Below the pieces are notes generated by a model. The model was not told the DNA's origin and made no database searches. It worked only from the letters and a program-made list of their open reading frames with translations. Of a stretch of DNA of 7,385 nucleotides, positions 1-6,724 are shown piece by piece. Position 1 is the stretch's first letter, and every line of letters begins with the position of its first letter. The stretch comes from Cytophagales bacterium (GTDB lineage Bacteria; Bacteroidota; Bacteroidia; Cytophagales; Cyclobacteriaceae), in the NCBI GenBank assembly GCA_003537495.1, contig DPSB01000655.1, positions 1 through 7,385 on the forward strand. The letters run 5' to 3'. A program made the translations under genes and the position numbers.

Positions 1-1082
1 ACTTCCAGTATTTGTACTTCACTGGCCTGATCTACCTTTTTACCATCGAATACAAAGCGCGATAAAACATTGGCCGATTTTTCAGGATGTGAATAATAAA
101 TGTATAACCAATTATTTTTTGCGAAATCAGGATCGGCAGTTATACCGAGCATACCATCTTCATACTTAGTCCATACATTAAACGTATTGATCTGGTTAAT
201 CGAATCCGTTTTAGGATCATAGAGTTTAACGGCACCCTTGCGTTCAATAAAAATGATCCGGCTGTCCGGCAGAATGGTCATTTCGGTAGGCTCATCGAAA
301 TTGTTACCCAATACATTTTTAGTAAAGCGGTTTTCTTCCGGCACACGCTTGGCTCTCGCTTTCGCGAAGTCAGGTTTCTTCTCGCCTATCGCATATTTAA
401 TTCCCTGATATAAATGACTAAGAAATAATTCTTCGCTAAACGATTCATCGGTATGACCGAGCCCGGTATAAAACGAACGACCACCATCAAAATCATGATA
501 CCAGGCAATCGGATGGTTTTCGCCATTCTCGCCACCTTTATAACTGGTTTCATCCAGATTATACAAAACAGTTATCTCGTCCGAAATCTTTTTATAGTTA
601 TATAACTCATCAGTCCGAATCCATTCGTCAGGTAAATTATCTTCACCAAACGGCTTTATCTTTTTAAATTTTGCTTCCTGAATTTGCGGATGACTTTTAA
701 AGTAAGCACCCACCAGTTTACCATACCACCACCAATCGTACTCCGTATCGGCAGCAGCGTGGATACCCACATAACCTCCACCCGACTGAATGAAACGCAT
801 GAACTGATTTTGTTGCTGCTGATCCAGTACATCACCTGTGGTGCTCAGAAAAATTACAGCCCGGTATTTTTTCAGGTTCTCTTCGGTAAATACATCGGCA
901 GATTCTGTGGTGTCGACTGCAAAACCTTTTTCAGCACCGAGTTTAATTAATGCAGCTTTGCCCGCTTCAATGGATTGGTGTCTGAAACCTTTAGTTTTGG
1001 AAAATACCAGTACGCGTGGCGATTCCTGGGTACAGGAGTAAAGAATAATACAGCAACTTAAAAGAATAAAAAGCTTTTTCAT
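1..1082 (-). CDS. ThuA domain / glucose-sorbosone dehydrogenase-like fusion lipoprotein (3' end outside window)
   Basis: The frame is open for 360 codons from the ATG at 1082 to the left edge, so the C-terminal part is missing. Residues 1-16 are a lipoprotein signal peptide ending in LYS before Cys17, which predicts an anchored envelope protein. Residues about 22-232 form a ThuA-like (glutamine-amidotransferase fold) domain, with VLVFSKTKGFRH near 24-35, GGGYVGIHAAADTEYDW near 101-117, and HPIAWYHDFDGGRSFYTGLGH near 190-210. From about residue 255, FDEPTEMTILPDSRIIFIER, then DGMLGITADPDF and LYIYYSH, match the start of the PQQ-type glucose/sorbosone dehydrogenase beta-propeller. Bacteroidota have such fusions of about 1,000 residues, often with further C-terminal domains such as PKD or cytochrome c; whether this one has them is not visible. 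ThuA proteins are linked to disaccharide (trehalose/3-keto-sugar) use, but the biochemical role is poorly defined. The gene starts about 50 nt past a terminator, so it is probably a separate transcription unit. Confidence 0.88.
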   Translation of the reverse strand, partial: MKKLFILLSCCIILYSCTQESPRVLVFSKTKGFRHQSIEAGKAALIKLGAEKGFAVDTTESADVFTEENLKKYRAVIFLSTTGDVLDQQQQNQFMRFIQSGGGYVGIHAAADTEYDWWWYGKLVGAYFKSHPQIQEAKFKKIKPFGEDNLPDEWIRTDELYNYKKISDEITVLYNLDETSYKGGENGENHPIAWYHDFDGGRSFYTGLGHTDESFSEELFLSHLYQGIKYAIGEKKPDFAKARAKRVPEENRFTKNVLGNNFDEPTEMTILPDSRIIFIERKGAVKLYDPKTDSINQINTFNVWTKYEDGMLGITADPDFAKNNWLYIYYSHPEKSANVLSRFVFDGKKVDQASEVQILE

Positions 1083-1129
1083 TTGTGAAGATGTGTGTAA
1101 TAAATCGGTTGACTAAACTATAGCTAAAC

Positions 1130-1157
1130 AAAAAACCTCTTCTGGTTAAAGAGGTTT
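1130..1157 (-). terminator. Intrinsic terminator of the DUF1080 operon, overlapping the stop codon
   Basis: Read on the minus strand, AAACCTCTT (1157-1149) and AAGAGGTTT (1141-1133) form a perfect 9-bp stem around a 7-nt loop (1148-1142). The stem runs into an unbroken T tract: three Ts in its last positions plus three more (1132-1130), then G and TTT. The DUF1080 TAA stop (1148-1146) sits in the loop, and the 5' arm encodes its last three residues, K-P-L. The hairpin plus T run is the classic factor-independent form. It would end the transcript of the four-gene cluster before the ThuA gene. The arms are A/T-rich at the outer end, so strength is uncertain. Confidence 0.75.
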
Positions 1158-1868
1158 AATTTTAATGTTTCGATACCAAACCTTATCGCCATGATCTTGC
1201 AAAGCGATATGACCTTTTGAAAACTTACCAAAACCGGGCATACTTTTGAATTTACTTCCGGCCACCATTGCATCCCACTCGGGTGTATGCATGGTAAACT
1301 CAACTGTTTTTACTCCGTTAAGCCAGAACTCAAACTTTCCTTTGTTGGAAATAAGCCGAGCTACATTCCACTCGCCCGCAGGCTTCACGGTTTCTTTCGA
1401 ACAAGAAATCAAATCGTATAAATCGCCAGCACGATGCTTTATAATCTTTGCATCGGGATGGCATTCGTTATCCAACACTTGCATTTCAGGGCCTGTCATC
1501 CAAATGTATTTATACTCATCAGATTCCTGAGCATTAAAAATTACACCGCTATTTCCGCAGGGTTGAATCTTCCACTCCAGGTACAACTCATAGTTTTCAA
1601 ATTGCTGATCCGTAACAAGATCTCCACCCTTTTCTTCTTTGTTTGATGTATCCAAAAAGAGTGCATCGTCAGAAATTTTCCAGGCAGCGCCTACCTTGTC
1701 GGATTTAAAGGAATGCCAACCTTTGGTGGTTTTACCATCGAACAAAAGTTGCCAACCGTCTTTTTTTTCTTTGGCGGAAAGTGAATTGTGTTGTGCGTTT
1801 GCTGCACTGGCAACAACACACAACATAACAATACAGGCTACCCGCATCTTAATGTTCTTTTTCACCAT
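1146..1868 (-). CDS. Exported DUF1080 protein (3-keto-disaccharide hydrolase family, PF06439)
   Basis: A complete 240-residue protein of normal length for a single-domain DUF1080 member. A hydrophobic signal peptide (about residues 8-25, ending ANA before Gln26) predicts Sec export and cleavage, with no lipobox. Family landmarks run the full length: DGWQLLFDGKTTKGWHSF (37-54), GGDLVT (81-86), YELYLEWKI (93-101), GNSGVIFN (105-112), GPEMQVLDN (126-134), HRAGDLYDLI (145-154), GEWN (165-168), FWLNG (181-185) and GHIALQDHG (219-227) before the final WYRNIKIKPL. The fold is a concanavalin-like beta sandwich, and the Pfam family is now associated with cleavage of 3-keto-glycosides. Its gene overlaps the cytochrome gene by 20 nt. 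An alternative start at Met8 (1847) would leave the two genes 1 nt apart and still keep a full signal peptide, so the start is ambiguous. It is the last gene of the cluster. The glycoside it acts on cannot be read from the sequence. Confidence 0.9.
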   Translation of the reverse strand: MVKKNIKMRVACIVMLCVVASAANAQHNSLSAKEKKDGWQLLFDGKTTKGWHSFKSDKVGAAWKISDDALFLDTSNKEEKGGDLVTDQQFENYELYLEWKIQPCGNSGVIFNAQESDEYKYIWMTGPEMQVLDNECHPDAKIIKHRAGDLYDLISCSKETVKPAGEWNVARLISNKGKFEFWLNGVKTVEFTMHTPEWDAMVAGSKFKSMPGFGKFSKGHIALQDHGDKVWYRNIKIKPL

Positions 1869-2268
1869 CTAATGATAGTACATAGCGGGCCATCTTCTCC
1901 GCATCAATCTGCGAAAGATCGGCATGTGGCGACATGGGAATCTCACCCCACACACCGGTTCCACCTTCTATGATTTTCTTAGCGAGGTAAGTAACGTTGG
2001 CTGCGGTAAATTCATACTTCTTGGCAACTTCCGTATGTGCCGGACCAATAAGTTTATTGGTAGCATGATGGCAGGTTTTACAATCGCTGGCTTTTACCAA
2101 TGCTTCGCCTTGTGCAATTACATCCACTGATTCAACTGGTGCGGTTGTTTCATCAGGAGTACCATAATCTTCAGATGTAGTCTCTGCTTTTTTAGAGCCA
2201 CAGTACATAAGCGTTACCGCTAGCACCAACATTAACAGTATTGAAATTTTATTTTTCATGGGGATCAT
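1849..2268 (-). CDS. Lipid-anchored mono-haem c-type cytochrome
   Basis: A 139-residue protein with one haem-binding motif, CKTCH (63-67), in which His67 is the proximal ligand. Met112 in GEIPMSPHADLS (109-120) is the likely distal ligand. The order, with NKLIGPAH after the haem site and a terminal helix MARYVLSL, is that of small class I cytochromes of the c551/c552 type. The N-terminus is a lipoprotein signal with lipobox LMYC (Cys23). It is followed by an acidic, Thr/Glu-rich linker of about 25 residues that would hold the haem domain away from the membrane. Met4 (start at 2259) gives a more usual Lys-first signal peptide and may be the true start; neither start has a clear ribosome binding site. 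The gene lies 16 nt after the TIM-barrel gene and overlaps the DUF1080 gene. Role (inferred): electron acceptor or carrier for an envelope sugar dehydrogenase. Confidence 0.9.
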   Translation of the reverse strand: MIPMKNKISILLMLVLAVTLMYCGSKKAETTSEDYGTPDETTAPVESVDVIAQGEALVKASDCKTCHHATNKLIGPAHTEVAKKYEFTAANVTYLAKKIIEGGTGVWGEIPMSPHADLSQIDAEKMARYVLSLDGEKEH

Positions 2269-2284
2269 TTTAGATTTAATCAGA

Positions 2285-3340
2285 TTAACTTAGTCCTAAT
2301 ACTTTTTTATTAAGCGATGGATTTTTTCCGGTAGATGCGAAATCATCAAACGCCTTTTCTGTTACACGAATGATGTGATCTTTAATAAATGGTGCTCCTT
2401 CGGCTGCACCTTGTTCCGGATGTTTGATGCAACACTCCCACTCCAGTACAGCCCAACCACTGTAATCATACTGAGCCAACTTACTGAAGATAGATTGAAA
2501 ATCAACCTGACCATCGCCAAGCGAACGGAAACGGCCCGGACGGTTTACCCAATCCTGAAAACCACCATATACTCCGCTCTTGCCAGTGGGGTTAAATTCT
2601 GCATCCTTCACATGAAACATCTTAATGAAGGAATTATAGAAGTCGATGTATTGCAGGTAATCTAATTGTTGCAATACAAAGTGACTTGGATCATACAAAA
2701 TATTAGCGCGTGTATGTTTACCGGTTGCTTCCCAGAAACGTTCGAATGTTATACCATCGTGCAAATCTTCGCCCGGATGGATTTCGTAACAAACATCTAC
2801 ACCTACTTTATCGAAGGCATTCAATATGGGCAGCCAACGCTTGGCTAATTCTTTAAAGCCATCTTCTACCAATCCGGCCGGACGTTGCGGCCACGGGTAA
2901 ACTGTATGCCACATCAACGCACCCGAAAAAGTAGCATGCGCATTCAATCCTAAATTTTTACTGGCTTTGGCTGCGAGTTTTAACTGATCAACTGCCCAGG
3001 CTGTACGTTCTTTTGGTTTACCATGAACTGACTTCGGAGCAAAACCATCGAACATCACATCGTATGCCGGATGAACTGCTACTAATTGACCTTGCAAGTG
3101 CGTAGAAAGTTCAGTGATTTGTAAACCACACGATTCAACCGTCTCGCGAAGTTCGTCTGCATAGTCTTTACTCTCGGCAGCTTTTCTAAGATCAATACAG
3201 CGACTATCCCAGGTTGGAATTTGTACGCCTACATAACCCAGCGAAGCTACCCACTTGCAAATTGATTTCAGATTATTGAATGGAGATTCATCGCCCATGA
3301 ACTGGGCCAGAAAAATTCCAGGGCCTTTTAATGTCTTCAT
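2285..3340 (-). CDS. Sugar phosphate isomerase/epimerase family TIM-barrel protein (xylose isomerase-like, AP endonuclease family 2 fold)
   Basis: A complete 351-residue cytoplasmic protein with no signal peptide. The first strand and loop (GPGIFLAQFMGDESPFNNLK) and WVASLGYVGVQIPTWD (30-45) are typical of the family. The usual four metal ligands can be placed at Glu186 (CYEIHPGED), Asp217 (LYDPSH), His243 (MFHVKDAEF) and Glu300 (VLEWE). His220 and Asp245 probably line the site. This is the divalent-metal isomerase/epimerase site, so the protein is probably catalytically competent. It starts 3 nt after the stop of the Gfo/Idh/MocA gene, which suggests translational coupling. Families paired with such oxidoreductases isomerise or epimerise keto-sugars or inositol-like compounds, or act on 3-keto-glycosides in the cytoplasm. 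It is not the classical xylose isomerase, which is encoded separately at 5372-6700. Family assignment is firm; the reaction is not known. Confidence 0.9.
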   Translation of the reverse strand: MKTLKGPGIFLAQFMGDESPFNNLKSICKWVASLGYVGVQIPTWDSRCIDLRKAAESKDYADELRETVESCGLQITELSTHLQGQLVAVHPAYDVMFDGFAPKSVHGKPKERTAWAVDQLKLAAKASKNLGLNAHATFSGALMWHTVYPWPQRPAGLVEDGFKELAKRWLPILNAFDKVGVDVCYEIHPGEDLHDGITFERFWEATGKHTRANILYDPSHFVLQQLDYLQYIDFYNSFIKMFHVKDAEFNPTGKSGVYGGFQDWVNRPGRFRSLGDGQVDFQSIFSKLAQYDYSGWAVLEWECCIKHPEQGAAEGAPFIKDHIIRVTEKAFDDFASTGKNPSLNKKVLGLS

Positions 3341-3343
3341 AAC

Positions 3344-4501
3344 TTAAACTTCAAATGGAGTCCACTTCTCTTTACTTTGACCACTCTTCACTACGTTATC
3401 GATAAACGCCATACCGCGGATACCATCATCCACCGAAGGGAAATCGATATGCTCAGGAGCTTTGGTGCCATCAATCTTGGCAGTTAACGCTAATGCAAAA
3501 TTGCGATAGAGGTTAGCGAATGCTTCCAGATAACCTTCGGGGTGGCCACCCGGAGTGCGTGTATTAAACAATGCTTCCGGATGTAAAAATCCATTGGTGC
3601 CCGCACGATAAATCTGAGTTGGCTTATCCAGCCATTTTACCAGCAACGTATTCGGTTCTTGTTGCGACCATTCCAGGCCACCGTTCTCGCCATACACCCG
3701 AATCTTCAATGCGTTTTCTTCACCAGCTGCAACTTGTGAGGCCATTAACACACCGGCTCCACCATTATCAAACTTCAGCAACACATTGCCATCATCATCC
3801 AATGCCCGGCCCGGTACCATGATATTCAAATCGGCACACAAGTGTGTAATTTTTAAACCCGTGATAAACTCAGCCAGGTGTGCAGCATGTGTACCAATGT
3901 CGCCCATCGCACCGGCTTTACCCGAGCGTTTAGGATCAGTTCGCCATGCAGCCTGGGCATTGCCTTCGCGTTCGCTCATTTTACTAAGCCATCCTTGGGG
4001 ATACTCCACATATACTTTGCGGATTTTGCCGAAGATACCATCGCGCACCATGGCACGTGCTTCACGAACCATCGGGTAACCCGAGTAAGTATGCGTTAAG
4101 CAAAGTAACAAACCCGTTTCCTGAACTTTCTTTTTTAATTGACGAGCCTCATCAATGGTAAAAGTGATGGGCTTTTCAATCACCACATGAAAACCTTTTT
4201 CAAGTGCCAGCATGGCTGGTGCGAAGTGTGCAAAGTTTGGCGTAACTATGGTTACAAAATCAATGCGTTTATCGGCCGGAAGTTTACTCTCCTTCTCAAT
4301 CATTTCTTCGAAGGTGGTGTAGGTTCTATCTTCTGCCAGGAACAACATCTTGCCACTTTCTTTGGCTACATCCGGGTTGATACTAAGGGCTCCGGCAACC
4401 ACTTCAATAAGTCCGTCCATGTTGGCGGCCAGGCGATGGATCGATCCGATAAAGGCATCTTTGCCTCCACCTACCATTCCCATTCTGAGTTTTCTGTTCA
4501 T
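3344..4501 (-). CDS. Gfo/Idh/MocA family NAD(P)-dependent oxidoreductase
   Basis: A complete 385-residue protein of normal family length. An N-terminal Rossmann domain begins at MGMVGGGKDAFIGSIHR (7-23, glycine-rich dinucleotide loop). It continues with VTPNFAH (86-92) and the family hallmark EKP (109-111), whose Lys110 is the usual catalytic or cofactor-contacting lysine. The C-terminal alpha/beta domain carries GDIGTHAAHLAEF (200-212), in which Asp201 and His205 correspond to the catalytic pair seen in sugar and inositol dehydrogenases of this family. There is no Sec or Tat signal, so it should act in the cytoplasm, unlike Bacteroidota relatives that carry Tat signals. It is the first gene of the tight cluster with the TIM-barrel, cytochrome and DUF1080 genes. 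Likely role (inferred): NAD(P)H-linked oxidation or reduction of a sugar carbon, such as reduction of a 3-keto-sugar. The substrate is unknown. Confidence 0.9.
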   Translation of the reverse strand: MNRKLRMGMVGGGKDAFIGSIHRLAANMDGLIEVVAGALSINPDVAKESGKMLFLAEDRTYTTFEEMIEKESKLPADKRIDFVTIVTPNFAHFAPAMLALEKGFHVVIEKPITFTIDEARQLKKKVQETGLLLCLTHTYSGYPMVREARAMVRDGIFGKIRKVYVEYPQGWLSKMSEREGNAQAAWRTDPKRSGKAGAMGDIGTHAAHLAEFITGLKITHLCADLNIMVPGRALDDDGNVLLKFDNGGAGVLMASQVAAGEENALKIRVYGENGGLEWSQQEPNTLLVKWLDKPTQIYRAGTNGFLHPEALFNTRTPGGHPEGYLEAFANLYRNFALALTAKIDGTKAPEHIDFPSVDDGIRGMAFIDNVVKSGQSKEKWTPFEV

Positions 4502-4536
4502 GCGATTAGGCTCTGGTTATTTTTAAAAGTTAAAGC

Positions 4537-4568
4537 GAAAAATACTTAAATTCCATTATTTTAACACA
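4537..4568 (-). promoter_or_regulatory. Possible Bacteroidota-type promoter for the Gfo/Idh/MocA cluster
   Basis: In the 118-nt gap upstream of the oxidoreductase gene, the minus strand reads TGTG (4568-4565), a 20-nt spacer, then TATTTTTC (4544-4537). The known Bacteroidota primary sigma consensus is TTTG, 19-21 nt, TAnnTTTG. The match misses one base in each box and has the right spacing. Transcription would start near 4530, leaving a leader of about 30 nt before the ATG at 4501. The gap is A/T-rich, so chance matches are easy and this is only a candidate. Confidence 0.3.
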
Positions 4569-4619
4569 CATTCTTTTTTGAAAGGTGGGCCAAACATTCA
4601 CAACACCCAACAAATAATT

Positions 4620-5312
4620 CTATTCTACAACAATTTTAAATGAAGTGAAAAGTGCAAGTGAATCACCTGGAAATGAGAACTGAGCTATAAATTGGTAGTG
4701 TCCCCGTTTCTTTGGCCCTATCAAAATTTTATAAACATTACTATCGGATGATGTTTCAGCAATAAAACTTGTGGTATCTTGTTCGTTTCCGATAATTAGT
4801 GTACCACTTTGATATTTTTTCTCCACAACATTGCTAATTGATCCAATAATAGTTAGCGTATCACCTAATGTAAGGGTGTCTCGATTAAATCTAACAAGCG
4901 GAGACATCTCAAGAAGTTTACCTGATTTATCATAATTTCTCTCTTTGTAAAATATGTTATTTTCATTTAACTGAGCATCATATTTAAGAGTACCCGTTTC
5001 ATAGTAAATCTTGACCGCACTAACTTTTCCCTGGTTGTATAAATATTCGGTACGTATAACTCCATTAGAGTCGTAGGCAATAGTTACTCCGTTTCTAAAG
5101 CCCTTACTCCATTTTGATGTCTCCTCTCTTTTTCCGTCCGGATAATAATAAGTTAAGTTTCCATCCAAAACACCTTCCGAGTATTCACCTTTGCTCTTAA
5201 TACTCTTTTCAGGATCACTATAGTACTCATACTTGACATCCTTCCTTTCACATGAAGAAAATAAAATAAGTTCAGATAAGATCAAAAGAAATAGATAAAC
5301 ACGTTTTGCCAT
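4620..5312 (-). CDS. Lipoprotein with MORN_2-like repeats and a beta-rich C-terminal domain
   Basis: A 230-residue protein beginning with a lipoprotein signal peptide that ends FSS before Cys21. Residues about 42-134 contain degenerate repeats of about 22 residues with the MORN_2 / YwqK-like pattern of G-x-hydrophobic-D/N-G, aromatic pair, D/T-G-K or N-G: EGVLDGNLTYYYPDGKREE, KGFRNGVTIAYDSNGVIRTE, YNQGKVSAVKIYYETGTLKY and a weaker fourth copy ending YDKSGKLLE. Residues about 141-230 (DTLTLGDTLTIIGSISN to the terminal FTSFKIVVE) look like an all-beta, possibly Ig-like domain that I cannot name. No catalytic residues are apparent. Such proteins are sometimes labelled YwqK-family antitoxins, but there is no toxin gene nearby, so that label is not supported. 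The gene is more AT-rich than its neighbours: about 34% GC over 4861-5100 against about 48% over 5701-5820. It sits 59 nt after xylA. Function unknown; probably displayed on an envelope membrane. Confidence 0.8.
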   Translation of the reverse strand: MAKRVYLFLLILSELILFSSCERKDVKYEYYSDPEKSIKSKGEYSEGVLDGNLTYYYPDGKREETSKWSKGFRNGVTIAYDSNGVIRTEYLYNQGKVSAVKIYYETGTLKYDAQLNENNIFYKERNYDKSGKLLEMSPLVRFNRDTLTLGDTLTIIGSISNVVEKKYQSGTLIIGNEQDTTSFIAETSSDSNVYKILIGPKKRGHYQFIAQFSFPGDSLALFTSFKIVVE

Positions 5313-5371
5313 TCTTAATATTGAATGTAAACTTTTAATTTCTACATCAAAATTCCTCGTCTACAGTTTTC

Positions 5372-6700
5372 TCAAACAAACTTATTCAACAGGTTTTCAA
5401 GGTATTCTTGTTTTCCGCTAATTTGGGCAGGTTCACCATTCTTTAATGCCAACTGGCGCAACTCGCGCAACCCAAGGCTTCCGTTTTCAAACTTCTTACC
5501 ATTGCCTCTGTCGAACGATGCGTAGCGATCTTTCTTCATTTGTGCGTACTCGCCATTTTCTAAAATAGCATGGGCTGCAATCAATGCTTTGGCAAACGTA
5601 TCCATGCCGCCAATGTGCGCATAGAAGATATCCACCAGATCGGTTGAGTTTCTGCGAGTCTTGGCATCGAAGTTTACACCACCGGTTTTAAAACCACCGG
5701 CCTGTAAAATCACCAGCACGGCTTCGGTAAGTTCGTATACACTGTTTGGAAACTGATCGGTATCCCAGCCGTTTTGGTTATCGCCCCGGTTAGCATCAAT
5801 ACTTCCCAATGCGTTGGCATCGGCAGCCACTTGCAATTCATGATCGAAAGTATGACTGGCCAAAGTTGCATGGTTCACCTCTATGTTCAGTTTGAAGTCA
5901 TCCATCAAATCGAACTGCCGCAAAAAGTTTAGACATGTGGCGGCATCGAAATCGTATTGATGTTTGGATGGTTCCATCGGTTTAGGTTCGATGTAGAACA
6001 CTCCTTTAAAGCCTTGCTTGCGGGCATAGTCGCGCGAGATTTGCAGGAAGCGAGCCAGGTGTTCCTGTTCGCGTTTCATATTGGTATTCAACAACGACAT
6101 ATACCCTTCTCTTCCACCCCAGAATGTATAGCCAGTGCCACCTAATTCAATGGTAGCATCAATAGCATTCTTTACCTGGGCAGCTGCGTGTGTTACCACA
6201 TTAAAATCAGGGTTGGTTGCGGCACCATTCATGTAGCGTGGGTTGCTAAAGAGATTTGCTGTTCCCCATAAAAGCTTCACCCCTGAGTCCGACTGTTTCT
6301 GCTTGGCGTAATCTACAATCTTACGCAAGCGCTTTTCTGATTCTGCCAAAGTTGGCGCTTCATCCACCAGATCGTAATCGTGAAAGCAATAGAAAGGTGC
6401 TCCGATTTTGGTTATAAATTCAAATGCAGCGTCCATCTTGTCATAAGCGCGTTGCACGGCATCGCCACTTTGTAACCAGGGAAACTGCTTGGTACCTGGT
6501 CCGAAAGGATCGCCACCGGTTCCGCAGAAGGTATGCCAGTAGGAAATGGCAAACCGCAGGTGCTCTTGCATTGTTTTACGCCCCACTTTTTTGTTGGGAT
6601 TGTAAAACTTAAATGCCAGTGGATTATCCGAATCTTTACCCTCGTACTTAATGGCACGAATGCCTTTGAAATACTCTTGTTTTCCTTTGATTACTTTCAT
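5372..6700 (-). CDS. xylA: Xylose isomerase
   Basis: A complete 442-residue class II xylose isomerase that interconverts D-xylose and D-xylulose in the cytoplasm; it usually also acts slowly on glucose. All active-site residues are present at a constant offset of +6 from the E. coli enzyme. The catalytic His107 and Asp110 lie in CFHDYD. Glu238 and Lys240 lie in YIEPKP, and Glu274 and His277 in NIEVNHAT. Metal ligands Asp302 (GSIDANRGD), Asp313 and Asp315 (GWDTDQFP) and Asp345 (NFDAKTRR) follow. WGGREGY (194-200) is the family signature. The enzyme should therefore be functional, with two divalent metal ions (Mg or Mn) per subunit in a tetramer. The start is the ATG giving [11 protein letters not shown], as usual for Bacteroidota members. 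It lies 24 nt downstream of xylB, so the two are very likely co-transcribed. No strong Shine-Dalgarno sequence is seen. Confidence 0.98.
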   Translation of the reverse strand: MKVIKGKQEYFKGIRAIKYEGKDSDNPLAFKFYNPNKKVGRKTMQEHLRFAISYWHTFCGTGGDPFGPGTKQFPWLQSGDAVQRAYDKMDAAFEFITKIGAPFYCFHDYDLVDEAPTLAESEKRLRKIVDYAKQKQSDSGVKLLWGTANLFSNPRYMNGAATNPDFNVVTHAAAQVKNAIDATIELGGTGYTFWGGREGYMSLLNTNMKREQEHLARFLQISRDYARKQGFKGVFYIEPKPMEPSKHQYDFDAATCLNFLRQFDLMDDFKLNIEVNHATLASHTFDHELQVAADANALGSIDANRGDNQNGWDTDQFPNSVYELTEAVLVILQAGGFKTGGVNFDAKTRRNSTDLVDIFYAHIGGMDTFAKALIAAHAILENGEYAQMKKDRYASFDRGNGKKFENGSLGLRELRQLALKNGEPAQISGKQEYLENLLNKFV

Positions 6701-6724
6701 GACTTTAATTTTTATTGAGTTGAT

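Noticed and set aside
1083..1129. A promoter for the ThuA gene (TAGTTTAG, TTTG nearby)
   Set aside because: The boxes do not fall at the 19-21 nt spacing expected for Bacteroidota promoters, so no site can be supported, although the terminator just upstream implies one should exist.
4139..4549. A 136-codon plus-strand open frame opposite the 5' part of the Gfo/Idh/MocA gene
   Set aside because: It is antisense to a clear family member, has no recognisable domain or signal peptide, and its length is explained by codon bias on the other strand. The other plus-strand frames in the window are rejected for the same reason.
4569..4619. A terminator after the MORN-like lipoprotein gene (TGGG...CCCA)
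   Set aside because: Only 4 bp of stem with a long loop and no T run on the minus strand.
4620..5312. Toxin-antitoxin system based on the YwqK-like repeats
   Set aside because: The protein is a secreted lipoprotein and no toxin-like gene adjoins it. The antitoxin label for MORN_2 proteins is an annotation habit and not evidence here.
5678..5700. ACCACCGG direct repeat around the 12-nt palindrome GGTTTTAAAACC
   Set aside because: It lies inside xylA and encodes the conserved GGFKTGG segment. The repeat follows from Gly-Gly codons and no further copies are seen.
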